Assembly (NCBI RefSeq): GCF_021655615.1
Contig: NZ_AP025245.1
Coordinates: forward strand, 248,001 to 312,000
Reading direction: 5' to 3'
DNA from: Acidianus sp. HS-5
Lineage (GTDB): Archaea > Thermoproteota > Thermoprotei_A > Sulfolobales > Sulfolobaceae
Length of the DNA: 64,000 nt
Shown here: positions 9,368-19,223 of the stretch, in pieces
Numbering within the stretch: position 1 is the stretch's first letter
Layout: each line of letters begins with the position of its first letter
Notes under the pieces: model-generated
What the model saw: the letters and a program-made list of their open reading frames with translations, nothing else
What the model was told of the DNA's origin: nothing
The model's database searches: none
Made by a program: the position numbers and the translations under genes

Positions 9368-10150
9368 ATGATATCAATAGAAATTCCAGTACTTCACGGA
9401 AAATACTTAAATCAACTCTTTGAATCAATAAGAAATCAAACCTTTCAAGATTACGAAGTTGTTATAGTCAATTCCTCTTCTAACGAGAACGTTTCCGATC
9501 TTATACAACAGTACGGCTTTAAGGAGATCAAAGAAAAGGTAAAGCTACTCAAGGCTAGGTACTTAGCTCATTACTATTCAAAAAGTGATTACACCCTTCT
9601 ACTGGACGAAACTAGGACATTGAGGAAAGACGCACTAGCTCTCCTCTCCTCTTTGAATCACGACATGGTAATAATAGGCGAGGAAGAAATCGGAGACTCC
9701 TTCTGGGTAAGACTCGCTAATTTAGATAAAGAGAACATAATGGAGTGTAATACAGCAGAGGCAATAAAAGGGTTTGCATTGCCAAGGTTTTTCAGAAGAG
9801 AGATACTGGATAAGGCTTTCGAGAAGTTGAGAGAAAATCTGAAGGAAAAATTTGGTGAGATAATCTTCCCAGATCATGAGTTAATATACTACGAAGCAAG
9901 TAGAGTAAGCAGTGACGTATTTTCGCTTAAGGATAAGCTGATAATGCACTACGGCGACGCTAGATTATCGGAAATTGCCAGAAAATACTATAGATATGGT
10001 ATGAGTGTAAGAGTACTAAAGGGAACTCCTTACAGCAACCTCACGAGAATTTCGAGAAAGAAGAGGAACATATGCAAGGGGAATAAGCTCCTTCTTTATT
10101 TACTTTATTTAACTAGGGGAATTCCTTTCTTACTAGGGTATTTATTGTAA
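9368..10150 (+). CDS. GT2-family glycosyltransferase
   Basis: The 260-residue protein begins with the GT-A fold pattern: a strand (ISIEIPVL), a surface loop, then SIRNQTFQDYEVVIVNSSS. The usual metal-binding DxD is replaced by LLLDETRT (residues about 77-84), which still offers an acidic pair. Later parts include FALPRFFRREIL and a PDHELIYYEA segment similar to the acceptor-side region of GT2 enzymes. A hydrophobic stretch at the C-terminus (LLLYLLYLTRGIPFLLGYLL) suggests membrane association. It sits opposite the FkbM gene and just before an ISH3-like element. Donor and acceptor are unknown. Confidence 0.8.
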   Translation: MISIEIPVLHGKYLNQLFESIRNQTFQDYEVVIVNSSSNENVSDLIQQYGFKEIKEKVKLLKARYLAHYYSKSDYTLLLDETRTLRKDALALLSSLNHDMVIIGEEEIGDSFWVRLANLDKENIMECNTAEAIKGFALPRFFRREILDKAFEKLRENLKEKFGEIIFPDHELIYYEASRVSSDVFSLKDKLIMHYGDARLSEIARKYYRYGMSVRVLKGTPYSNLTRISRKKRNICKGNKLLLYLLYLTRGIPFLLGYLL

Positions 10151-10244
10151 TTCTACCTTTGAACTTAGATATCCTCAATATTTATAATACCTTATGAAGA
10201 GCTACCATAAATGGAGATCATTCCAATTAGAAGAATACCCGAGT

Positions 10245-11524
10245 AGTTTTTATCCGAAAATCCTTGCAATGCAGGCAGACCTTGAAAACTTTTAAAAAAT
10301 TATCTAAATAAAATACCTTACAAAAGCTTAGGCAACGACGAATATTACCGAGCCCTAAACGACGCAGTACACGTAGCACTAACACAATTAATAGACTTGA
10401 GAAAAGACACGGCGATATGCTCATAGGAGCAATAACGAGCGGGTACTAGAAATAGCACAAACAATAAACATGAACTACAAGACAATAAAAACTTGGACAA
10501 GATAGCAGCGACCAACCTCATCAAAGCAGTAAAAACATAGTAAAAGACGACCCAGTACTAATAATAGTAGACGACACGCACGACCACAATACGCAAGAGC
10601 AATGCCAACATCAAGAAACTGCACACAAATCTACTACTGCAAAGTACACAAGAAATACGAACCAGCAATACAACTCCTCATAATAGCTAAAAGACCTAAA
10701 AACAAACGAGACCTACATACTAATGATAATACCTTACATACCTCAAAAGTGGAGATCTTAAAGGAGAGAGGAGAAAAAGTAGAATTCAAAACTAAGATTC
10801 AAGAATATCTTGATCTTCTTCCTCTGCTTAGCTAGTTTAACGTTGTTGGTTTTTTTGATTCTTGGTTAACTCCAAGACTCTTCTTGAGACTGTTGGGAAA
10901 CTCAAGTCCAACTCACGAGTCACCGAGGGGGAATACCTTGTTGGGTACCAAGGTATTCCCATAAAATTAGTCGTTATATATGAAAGGATTACGGTAAAAT
11001 GTACTTCTTCTCCACGAATGACACTGTGGAAGACATCTTGACTACTTGGGAGAATCGTTGGGACATCGAGGTTATTATTAGGGAGCTTAAGGCTTTTGGA
11101 TTGGAGAAGGATTCTTTCTTTACTTGGTTGAGGAATGTTGGGTTTGTGACTTTGAAGGCTTTTTGTTTGTAGTTCTTTTCTTCAAGTACTCCACTTTGAA
11201 CCTTGGAGCTAGGAGGCTCTCTAGGTTGATAAAAAGAATTTATGAAGGAGGCATTACACTATTGTTTCCACTAAGTCTATAGTCTAGTACTATTTGGAAA
11301 TGTTGCAGAAAATAATTCTATGATAACGACCTTAATGATCATGAGTTTTATATACTTAACAAATTTATTCCTTTATCTCAATTTATAAGTAACTTATTGA
11401 TGATTAAGTATAGAAAATTTCTGGAAACAGTAACGCTTAGCCTCTAATAGACCTGAGTTTACAACAGTGGGAGGTGGAGGAATTAAAAAGTTGTTTAAAC
11501 GGAAGGAAAATCCGTAAAATGCTA
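10245..11524 (+). mobile_element. ISH3-like element, copy 2, decayed and split by an insert
   Basis: The left end is identical to copies 1 and 3. The transposase is readable only in pieces across frames: DALNDAV-type N-terminus, VDDTHDHN (first DDE aspartate), the SRNCTQIYYCKVHKKYEPA segment, a WENRWDIEVIIRELKAF region (catalytic glutamate), and a C-terminal GGGIKKLFKRKE. The right end near 11510-11524 (CCGTAAAATGCT) matches the terminus of the copy at 38053. About 200 bases of unrelated sequence (roughly 11252-11463) interrupt the last part. Without that insert the length agrees with the 1105-base copy at 38053. Confidence 0.75.
11252..11463. repeat. insert within ISH3-like copy 2
   Basis: The transposase C-terminus breaks off after a TATGAAGGAGGC stretch near 11252 and resumes near 11464 with GGAGGTGGAGGAATTAAAAAG. 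The intervening 210 bases are not related to the transposon. Near its edges are TTGTTTCCA (11262-11270) and TGGAAACAG (11422-11430), a short inverted pair. A small non-autonomous element is possible but the terminal repeat is weak. Confidence 0.35.
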
Positions 11525-11739
11525 AGTGAGATAATATTAGTATTTAGCTATAGAACTTATTTATAGGAAAATCTCTACATCGAGAAAATCAAGACAACGA
11601 TTCCATATATCTAGCATGTAAAACCGGAGTCTTATATTTAAAAATGACACTATCACTAATAATGTAAAAACTTTGATTATTACTCTCTAATAGTTTTTAA
11701 CATATAAATTTTTAACCTAAGTTTTTATTTTAAAATTAC

Positions 11740-12639
11740 ATGTTAAAAGACCCATTGGTTTCCGTCATAATTCCTTCAATTAATCCCCAAAAAAGTCTTA
11801 ATTTACTTAATTCGTTAACTACATCTACATATGATAATCTTGAAGTCATTATAATCTTTGATTATGTGAAAAATATTCCAGATATAAATGATAGTATAAA
11901 ATCAAAATTTAAATACTTTAATATGATAATTAATGATAAACCTTTACTTAAATCTTGTTCAGTAAATAAAGGAATAAGAATAGCCAAAGGCAAATATATT
12001 CTTGTTATAGACGAGGACAATATCGTTTTAGAGGACAGTATACAAAATCTTTTGTTATTTATGGAATCTCATCCAGAGGTCGGTTGTGCACAACCTATCG
12101 TTTACACGATAGACGGGTTCTTACAGCATTATGGGGGATTCTGGAATAGTCGTTTTGGAACTATAGAGAGACCAAATCTTTATAATTCTAAGGATTTTGT
12201 ATATGTAGATCTTGTAACTGACTGCATATTAATTAGGAAAACGTTAATAGATAAGATAGGATTTTTTTCTCCTGAAATACCGTGGGGGGATAATGATGCA
12301 GATTTTGCTTTAAGGACTAAAAAAGAGGGATATAAGTGCGCTGTAGTTTTAACTTCAAAAGTTTTACATGATAAAAAAATTGATAGAATAAATTATAAAA
12401 ACGCCTATGATATTCTGCATTCAAAAGTTATAATTCAGAAAAAACATTTTAATAAAAATTATTCATTTTACATTTTTCTTGTAGTTCTTGTAACATATTA
12501 CGGAATTTATATTCCTCTAAAGCAGAGAGAGTTTAAAAATATATTAAAATATTTAAAAGCTTCAATAAGTGGTGTGATAGATGGATTTAAAGGGAAATAT
12601 AACATTAAGCTAATACGTGATGATTATATATATAAATAA
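11740..12639 (+). CDS. GT2-family glycosyltransferase
   Basis: The 299-residue protein is a typical GT-A enzyme: PLVSVIIPSINPQKSL at the N-terminus, a NKGIRIAKGKYILVIDEDN block (the VIDEDN is the DxD-type metal site), and an ETPWGDNDADFALR-like region (EIPWGDNDADFALRTK, about residues 182-197) typical of the acceptor side in rhamnosyl/hexosyl transferases. It ends with a hydrophobic patch (FLVVLVTYYGIYIPL), a probable membrane anchor. A TATA-like stretch (TTTTTATTTTAAAATT) lies directly upstream, fitting a leaderless transcript. The sugar transferred is unknown. Confidence 0.85.
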   Translation: MLKDPLVSVIIPSINPQKSLNLLNSLTTSTYDNLEVIIIFDYVKNIPDINDSIKSKFKYFNMIINDKPLLKSCSVNKGIRIAKGKYILVIDEDNIVLEDSIQNLLLFMESHPEVGCAQPIVYTIDGFLQHYGGFWNSRFGTIERPNLYNSKDFVYVDLVTDCILIRKTLIDKIGFFSPEIPWGDNDADFALRTKKEGYKCAVVLTSKVLHDKKIDRINYKNAYDILHSKVIIQKKHFNKNYSFYIFLVVLVTYYGIYIPLKQREFKNILKYLKASISGVIDGFKGKYNIKLIRDDYIYK

Positions 12640-13067
12640 TTCCGATTATATCTCGCCTATTTATATACATGGCAAGTTACTGATATGAGTGAAAAGATTA
12701 TCTATACTCTGTGACGAGATATAAACACTTGAAAAAATTAGTATTAAGATCCAACATTTATATGAACTTTAATACAAGAAGAAAGTAGAAATATATTAGT
12801 TATAGATCCGGAAAAGTTATTATACTTGCCTATAGTTTAAGGGGCAACAACATTTCTAAAATTATACAAAGTCTTTTCCTTATGTTATGGAGAAAGTCTT
12901 GCCCTTAAAGTCTCTGGAAGTATAGAAGAATACTAATAGATTATTAAATTATAATGGAACTTTCTCTTTTAATATTGGAATCGATAATTAAGGAATAAAA
13001 TATAATTAAGATCCTGTAAAAATTAGGGTTATGTAAAAAGTAATAATAAAAGCAACTCCATCCAAAT
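12640..13067. other. intergenic region between convergent GT2 genes, includes repeat copy B
   Basis: About 430 bases lie between the 3' ends of two convergent GT2 genes. Positions 12818-12935 are the second, diverged copy of the repeat at 9205-9345. The rest is AT-rich with stops in all frames and no supported gene. Confidence 0.45.
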
Positions 13068-13955
13068 TTACTTAAATATTCTATTATTGTCTTTATCTAG
13101 GTCTCCGATGATACCATGATAAATTGCTTTGAGAAATGATAGTACTCCACGCAACCCATTTTTTTCATATAATCCTAAAAGGCCTAATCCCGTAAGAGAT
13201 GTTAAGTAGATTAACTCCTTATGGCGGAGTGCCAAATATACTGTGTTTCTTGTGAGTAAATAATATCTATTAGCTTTAGTATAGCTTGGAATAGTAAGAG
13301 CTTTACCATCTTCTTTGTTGATCAACTGATTCCATGTCTTTAGGATAATTTTAGATAACTTTTTTCTTACATATAATTCTCCTTCTGCTGGTCTGTGTAA
13401 AAAAGCAGAATCTTCATATATTAATAAATAATATCCTCTTTTCAAGTATCTAAAAAAGAATTCTGTATCTACGTGATCTAAAAAAAGTCTTTCATCCCAC
13501 GTTAATGTTGGTAATACTTTTATTATAGTACCAGAATTAGTAGAAAAATTAGCTATATAAAACTTAGAGTTAGGTATTTTTGTTTTAATTCTTGCAAATG
13601 AATGACTTAAATTCATTGCTAATACATGATCTTTTATATTAAGTTTCTGATATTCTTCAAAAGCACTATTAATTATATCAGTATTAATTACTTGGGTATC
13701 TTGATCTAATACTAGTAACCATTTCTCATTAAGTTTGTTAGCTATGGAAATAGCCTTATTATATGCTGTACCGAGACCCTTATTTCTGTCAAATTTAATG
13801 AATATGTCGGCATTATTTTTTAGCAATGACAGATCATTAGATGAGTTGTTATCTATAATTAGAATTTTATTATTTTTAATTGCTGCTAATTTTAGAATCT
13901 GACTATTTAGCACAAAATCCACGTCAGGGTTATAAGTTACAATAAGGCTTAGCAT
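13068..13955 (-). CDS. GT2-family glycosyltransferase resembling rhamnosyltransferases
   Basis: The 295-residue protein opens with LSLIVTYNPD, then LIIDNNSSNDLSLL, RNKGLGTAYNKAI and LLVLDQDTQV. The combination of an early VTYNP, NKGLGTAYN and LDQDT is characteristic of the rhamnosyltransferase group of GT2 enzymes. DERLFLDHVDTEFFFR supplies the acceptor-side ED-type motif. With a full dTDP-rhamnose pathway at the start of the window, dTDP-L-rhamnose is the likely donor, though that is inference. The ATG at 13955 is preferred over a TTG two codons before it because a TATA-like box (CTTTTATAAGG) lies about 27 bases upstream. Confidence 0.85.
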   Translation of the reverse strand: MLSLIVTYNPDVDFVLNSQILKLAAIKNNKILIIDNNSSNDLSLLKNNADIFIKFDRNKGLGTAYNKAISIANKLNEKWLLVLDQDTQVINTDIINSAFEEYQKLNIKDHVLAMNLSHSFARIKTKIPNSKFYIANFSTNSGTIIKVLPTLTWDERLFLDHVDTEFFFRYLKRGYYLLIYEDSAFLHRPAEGELYVRKKLSKIILKTWNQLINKEDGKALTIPSYTKANRYYLLTRNTVYLALRHKELIYLTSLTGLGLLGLYEKNGLRGVLSFLKAIYHGIIGDLDKDNNRIFK

Positions 13956-14107
13956 TTTCAATAAATTTAGTCAGAACCTTATAAAAGTTTCTGAGATGCA
14001 CTAAAATTTTACAGTATCCGTGAAAAGAATAATAAATAATATTTATGATCGTATTTATAATCAGGTATATTTTTAAAATCATAAAGATCTCATCACTTTT
14101 CATTTGA

Positions 14108-16285
14108 CTAGAATATTTTTGGCAGTTTTATGAATTTAAATTTTATAAAAATTTCAATAAGGAAGAGTATCACTAGTGCTGAAATCAAATAACTCATGAG
14201 TTCCATTAACTCAACATTCGCTGAAGCTTGCAATTCGTTTTTTAATGTTATAATACCACTTAAATTTACAGGGAAAATATTCCCAAATGTATTGTTATAT
14301 ATATAACTCTCTTCAGGATAAGTATTATTAATATTCCATAAATTCATATAATTAAAAATCACAAACAAATATCCTTTATTATCATTTAAATTTAATATAA
14401 ATTTCCCATCATGATATACTGTATAATTATTTATTGGAAGTAAAATTCTACTATAATTAATGTTTTCCATATTTTTTAAAGTTATATTAACAATATATCT
14501 ATAATATTTCGATGAAAAAAGATAAAAATATGACGAATTCACTTCAGTTTTAAAAATATAGATTTTATCAAATTTATGTAGAAAACTGACTATATCATAT
14601 TTTTGAAGTAAGAATAAATTTTGTACATACTTATCTACAGTTGTATATGGTGTAGTAGTCGAATCATTCTCAACTACAATATATTTTATATTCAGTAAAA
14701 TAAAAATATTTTTTAATTCTAATATATTTGTAGATGTATAGTTATTTAATGTTAATATATTAGATATATTATCATAAAGCTGTCTTATTGAAAGCTCTGA
14801 TGAGGAATATACGCCTCCGTATATAACCGGTTTTATAGAAAAATATTGCCATATATTAGTTCCTACATACCATGTTGAAAAGAACCAATTTGGACTTTTT
14901 GGCAGAATAAGTACTTCACCAGAATTATTTAGGCTATTAATAAAATTGACTGAGCCTATAAAGTAGTTAGGAACATTAACTCTACTATTTAAATCTCCGC
15001 TAAAGACGGGGTATGGAATAATTACTGATAAAATAATTAACAGCACGAATCCTATTACGATACTCTTTTTCTTTAATCTAGTAGCTATGGAGGCGTAACC
15101 TAATCCCACCGTTATTGAAAAAAGAAATGAAGCAAGCCACGCAAAAGCAACGTTTTCTGTCCTAAATTCAATAAAATAAGGAAAATGTTCAAATAAATAT
15201 AAATATATAGATGAAAACGGTGTAGTAATTCCCGCCCAAAAAGTTATAGCAATAAAAGTTATAATTACATATATAATGGTTTCTTTATTCTCTCTAATAT
15301 TTCTAAACATTAAAAATGGAATAAATGTTAATATTGGAATTATAAAGGAAAGAATCAAACTATATTCTGGATAATTAAAATGTCCATTAAAACCTAAATC
15401 TCTTATTACCAACGAAAATGGCATACAAAGCGAATTAGACTTAAAATAGTATAACGAAAGTGCATCAAGGCCTTTATTTGATACCATTATTGAAGCTGCT
15501 TTAGTAGTAGGTGCTATCCAATAATAGTTTCCAAGAATAATCAGAATAAAACTTGAAACTGATAATAAAATGTTTTTAATAAATTTTCTTAAATTTCTTG
15601 ATATAGAATAAAAAAGAAAAATGAAAATCATAAAACCTGCTATTTGAAGAAAATAAATAATATTAACAGTAGAAATTATGATTGTACCCAGAATAGAGAT
15701 TAGTATTAAATTTTTAACAATGTACATTCCAGACGACTTTACTAATAACGCCCTCACATAGTACGTCAACACTGGTAATAACGGATATACGAAAGCTATA
15801 GTTAAAATTATATTATACGCATATGCTTCAACAAGTCCCCAATTAGAAACAAAAAATGTGGCAGAAATTAAGCCTGCAGTAATAGCATTAATTTTCTTTA
15901 TTTTAAGATTATCTAATACAATTTCGTACACTAATCTATATACATATATAGACCCTAAAGACAACAATAAAAATATCATAATTTCTTCAGAGAAGATAGA
16001 ATGGATTAAGGAAAAAATGTATATTAAACCATAATACCAAAAAAGTTGCGGATTAGCCCCATAAGATCCAAGAGCTTGTGCATTTAGATTGAAGGCATTT
16101 ATAATCATTGATAAGTAATAATTAGAGTTCACTCCTGGATATATTATAAAACTCATATCTCCACCAAATATTACTTTACCCCTAAACCAATTATTTACAA
16201 CAATAAAAGTAAAAATCAATGTTATAATATATGGCAATTTATTTGTAGCAATCTGTCTATAATCTCCTCTTAATACCATTAACAT
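14108..16285 (-). CDS. large multi-membrane protein, GT-C-like
   Basis: This 725-residue protein starts with a hydrophobic segment followed by an exoplasmic loop containing GKVIFGGDMSFIIYPG. Around a dozen transmembrane helices follow up to about residue 420. A large asparagine- and serine-rich exoplasmic domain with many N-glycosylation sequons spans about residues 425-690, and a last helix lies near the C-terminus with a lysine tail. An early acidic loop, many helices and a C-terminal outer domain fit GT-C membrane glycosyltransferases that use lipid-linked sugars, or YfhO-like proteins. Neither family can be fixed without a search. It is transcribed in the same direction as the rhamnosyltransferase-like gene 150 bases downstream. 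Confidence 0.7.
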   Translation of the reverse strand: MLMVLRGDYRQIATNKLPYIITLIFTFIVVNNWFRGKVIFGGDMSFIIYPGVNSNYYLSMIINAFNLNAQALGSYGANPQLFWYYGLIYIFSLIHSIFSEEIMIFLLLSLGSIYVYRLVYEIVLDNLKIKKINAITAGLISATFFVSNWGLVEAYAYNIILTIAFVYPLLPVLTYYVRALLVKSSGMYIVKNLILISILGTIIISTVNIIYFLQIAGFMIFIFLFYSISRNLRKFIKNILLSVSSFILIILGNYYWIAPTTKAASIMVSNKGLDALSLYYFKSNSLCMPFSLVIRDLGFNGHFNYPEYSLILSFIIPILTFIPFLMFRNIRENKETIIYVIITFIAITFWAGITTPFSSIYLYLFEHFPYFIEFRTENVAFAWLASFLFSITVGLGYASIATRLKKKSIVIGFVLLIILSVIIPYPVFSGDLNSRVNVPNYFIGSVNFINSLNNSGEVLILPKSPNWFFSTWYVGTNIWQYFSIKPVIYGGVYSSSELSIRQLYDNISNILTLNNYTSTNILELKNIFILLNIKYIVVENDSTTTPYTTVDKYVQNLFLLQKYDIVSFLHKFDKIYIFKTEVNSSYFYLFSSKYYRYIVNITLKNMENINYSRILLPINNYTVYHDGKFILNLNDNKGYLFVIFNYMNLWNINNTYPEESYIYNNTFGNIFPVNLSGIITLKNELQASANVELMELMSYLISALVILFLIEIFIKFKFIKLPKIF

Positions 16286-16719
16286 TATATCCTAATGATA
16301 CTATTTAAAAATTATCATACAAAATGGAGTACATTTATAGCGAATTCACCAAATTATAAGCTATTTTATATTTATTATTTACTGATATTTTTAAGGCTAT
16401 CCATAGAAATTAAGGTTAATTTTTAAGTCTCTCTGCAAATAATCTTTACATATATTATTAAAATTATCAAATTAAATATCGCTTACATAAGACTTATATT
16501 GATATATTATTATTGTCATTAAGATAAATAGATTCACATTCTCTATTAAATTTTATAAACAAAATACAGTGAAGTCTCATCAATTTTACTAAAAATGATA
16601 CAATTTCTATTGAAGGGAAAAATATCAAAGAAGAGATAAAAAGTAGGCATATTTCAATATTGTTACCAAAAAATATTAAGACTAATCAAGAGAATAAGAC
16701 GAAAATAACGTTTGTATAT
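16286..16719. other. AT-rich intergenic sequence
   Basis: About 430 bases between the large membrane gene and an IS110 remnant contain no supported coding region. The composition is very AT-rich with stops in every frame. It probably includes the promoter of the membrane-protein gene near 16290-16320. Confidence 0.4.
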
Positions 16720-17941
16720 TCAAGGTAATACTATGTGCTTAGTATTATCAAGAGGCACTATATCCTCTGCCTCTAACAGACCTATGGGAATAACGAGTTC
16801 AGAACGTCACCAACATCAACGTCGTAGTCCTTGGCGTCCTTAGTCTTAATCGACCTATACCTCTTCGTAACTGAACCATTGTAGATACCGTCCTTAATAA
16901 CGTTATAGCAAATACCGGCGAGCTTCCCAGCGAGGGCACAAGTAGCCTCAACACTACTCTTACCCCTTGAAATGAGCCTCTCGTAAAAATCTGCGAAGGG
17001 CTCATTTCTGGCTATCCTGGCACACAGGAACAGTACCCTACGTAAGTACTTGTTACCCTTTATCATACCCGTGTGGGGCTCACTCTTACCACTCTGCTTA
17101 GTCTTTGTGGCAAAGCCCGCGTAAGACCTTGCAGCCTTAGAACTGGGATAGCTTTTATCGGAAAATCATTGCAAAGTTACGTAACCTTAAAAATAATTTA
17201 ATAGTAATAGAAGAGAAATTAAATAACTCATTGTAAAGCCTAAATTTTATCGCTATGAAATGAACAATATTTATTTTACTACATCATAAAATGAAAATAT
17301 TTAAGCAATAGAAATTCCCGTAAACTGCTACTGGGAAAATGGGAAACGTCACCGAACTCCGCGTAGATTGTCGCTGCGGTTATTATCTCAACTCCTGGGA
17401 CCTTGGAGAGCTCCACAACTTGTTTGGGTATTTTTGAAATTATGGCGTCCTCACGTCCTTCACCATTTCCTCCAGTTGCTTTAACAGTCCTATGAGCTGT
17501 GCCAGCATCAGCTTCTCTGCGTAATTTAGTGTCCTTCCCAACTTTTCGCTTAGCTCCTTCTTGTCCTCCTCTTTCAGTTCTCCTTTAGACAGTTTTTCCA
17601 GTAGTTCCATTCCCTTCTTGTTGAATGGTTCTATCTTGTACCTGGCTGTCTCCAGGATTTTCCTTATCTCGTTCTTTACTTATGTTGTCTTCTCTACAAG
17701 ACTCGTCCTGTACCTTGTTAGTTCTTTTATTTCTCCGTCTGGTATGTATGACCCTTTTACTACTCCCGTCATGAATGCTATTAGCAACCTCTGTGCATCA
17801 AGTTTATCTGTCTTTTTTCCGAGTATTTCAGACAAGTGCACTGGGTTTACTACAGTTACCTTGTACCCTTTTTCTGTGAGCTTTTCGTGTAGGTAGTAGA
17901 AGTAAGGACCAGTAGCTTCCATTATCCCCTTCTTGTAGTCT
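16720..17941 (-). mobile_element. IS110-family transposase remnant, minus strand, interrupted
   Basis: Read leftwards from 17941 the pieces give an IS110 transposase lacking its N-terminus: DYKKGIMEATGPYFYYL (glutamate of the DEDD set), KKTDKLDAQRL (aspartate), a helical middle part, then VPGVEIITAATIYAEFGD and the conserved AGFATKTKQSGKSEPHTGM block, ending DVLNSLFP. Stops and frameshifts occur near 17690 and 17440. A small element at 17148-17329 splits the catalytic C-terminal domain. The last bases resemble those after the plus-strand copy at 18413, consistent with a shared element end. Confidence 0.75.
17148..17329. repeat. 182-base MITE-like element inside the IS110 remnant
   Basis: The insert interrupts the IS110 frame between EFGDVSHFP and SSKAARSYAGFA. 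It is flanked on both sides by ACTGGG (17142-17147 and 17330-17335), a likely target duplication. Its ends form an imperfect inverted repeat: AGCTTTTATCGGAAAATC on the left and, read inward from the right, AGCAGTTTACGGGAATTTC. Both ends match the termini of the ISH3-like copies. It has no coding capacity, so it would need their transposase. Confidence 0.7.
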
Positions 17942-18330
17942 CCCAGGAGGTAGAGCGTAGCTTGTACGAGCCCCCACGAGGTTCCCTTTGTTGGCTTTAT
18001 CCTGCTCAACAAACTCTTGTCCTCATGGTACTGAGGTATGGAGTGGAAGTCTATAGCAACTCTTCTTTCCCATTTCTCTCAAGGCCGTTCTCACGTCCTC
18101 TACACTGAGATGGTTCAATGTCCTTAATGCTCTCCTCCCTTCGTTCCCTAGCCTGCTCAAGTAACTTCCTCTTGCCTCAAGCAGGGCCTTGAGGAGTTCT
18201 TGAGAGAAAAGTATTTTAGGAATGCTTGAGTAGATTATCTTGAGGACGGATCTGACGAAGTCTCTATTGGGCTTCGCCAGTTTGATTTGGTTCTCGCGTT
18301 TCATATGTTTAGATCCGCCCTCGTTTATAC
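17942..18330 (-). mobile_element. fragment of another transposase gene
   Basis: On the minus strand a frame from an ATG at 18303 reads a helical N-terminal domain (LNHLSVEDVRTALREMGK). After a one-base shift it gives VAIDFHSIPQYHEDKSLLS and then RIKPTKGTSWG. An aspartate followed by FHSIP and a KPTKGT stretch is a pattern I associate with an archaeal DDE transposase different from IS110. Its reading continues directly into the IS110 remnant at about 17942, so the junction is a fusion of two broken elements. The family name is left open. Confidence 0.55.
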
Positions 18331-18412
18331 AAACTTTTCTACAAAAATTAGCGTTAGTCTGACTTTTTCTGTGTTTCATTCATCTCATTTTTTACGCAAA
18401 AAAAATCCCCAT

Positions 18413-19165
18413 ACAGACTTGAAAAGAAGACTGACAAGCTGGACGCGCAAAGGCTACTTATAGCTTACATGACTGGAGTAGTAAAAGGGTCGTATATACC
18501 GACGGGAGAAATAAAGGAGCTAAGAGAACTAACGGAGCATAGGAAAAAAGAGTTAAAGGAGAAACTAGGGAGGAACTTAAACGATGTGGAAAGACTGGAA
18601 CTAAAACAACTAGTAGGACTACTAAAAAGCCTGGAAAACATGGTCAAGGAAGTCGAGGGCATGATAATATTCAAGGTACCCGAACCAGTAATAGAGTTGT
18701 CCAAGGTTCTCGGAGTAGGTTTAATCACTGCAGCGACAATTTACGCTGAGTTTGGTGATATCTCACGTTTTCCCAACTCGAAAGCAGCTAAGGCTTACGC
18801 GGGCTTCGCACCTAAAACCAAACAGAGTGGTGATAGTGAGTCCCACTCTGGTATGATTAGGGGTAACAAGCGTTTACGTAGGGGTTTCTACCTAGTTGCT
18901 AGGGTTGCCAGAGGGCTTGGACAATTCGAAGAGTATTACGAGAGACTCATTGCTAGGGAAAAGAGTGTAAAACAAGCTACTTGTGCACTTGGAGGGAAGT
19001 TCGCTTGTATTTGTTATCACGTCTTAAAGGACGGTGTTTACAAGGGCGATGTCAAGAAGAGTTTTAGGGTATCTAGGGGTAGGAAAGTTGGCGTCAAGAA
19101 CTTCAATGTAGGAGACGCGTTGGACTCGTTATCCCAGTAGGTTTGTTAGAGGCGAAGCATGTAGT
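18413..19165 (+). mobile_element. IS110-family element, plus strand, 5'-truncated
   Basis: A second IS110 copy points away from the first. It starts in mid-gene at KKTDKLDAQRL (about 18425) and stays open to a stop at 19140, 223 residues from the first internal ATG at 18469. The C-terminal transposase domain is complete: VLGVGLITAATIYAEFGD, AGFAPKTKQSGDSESHSGM and RGFYLVARVARG. It lacks the N-terminal RuvC-like aspartate and glutamate residues and should be inactive. The 25 bases after the stop resemble those after the minus-strand copy. The next gene begins within or just beyond this end. Confidence 0.75.
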
Positions 19166-19223
19166 GCCTATTATGAAAAAGACTATAAAAGTTTTTAAAC
19201 ATCCTATTACTGAAGTGTTTGTT

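Noticed and set aside
9225..9428. 67-codon minus-strand frame and 61-codon plus-strand frame (9238-9423) before the GT2 gene
   Set aside because: Both overlap the GT2 start and the repeat region. The frame is not kept open in the second repeat copy.
10227..10424. Minus-strand frame of 65 codons, repeated at 20534-20857
   Set aside because: It is the antisense of the ISH3-like left end. Its conservation only reflects the identical DNA of the copies.
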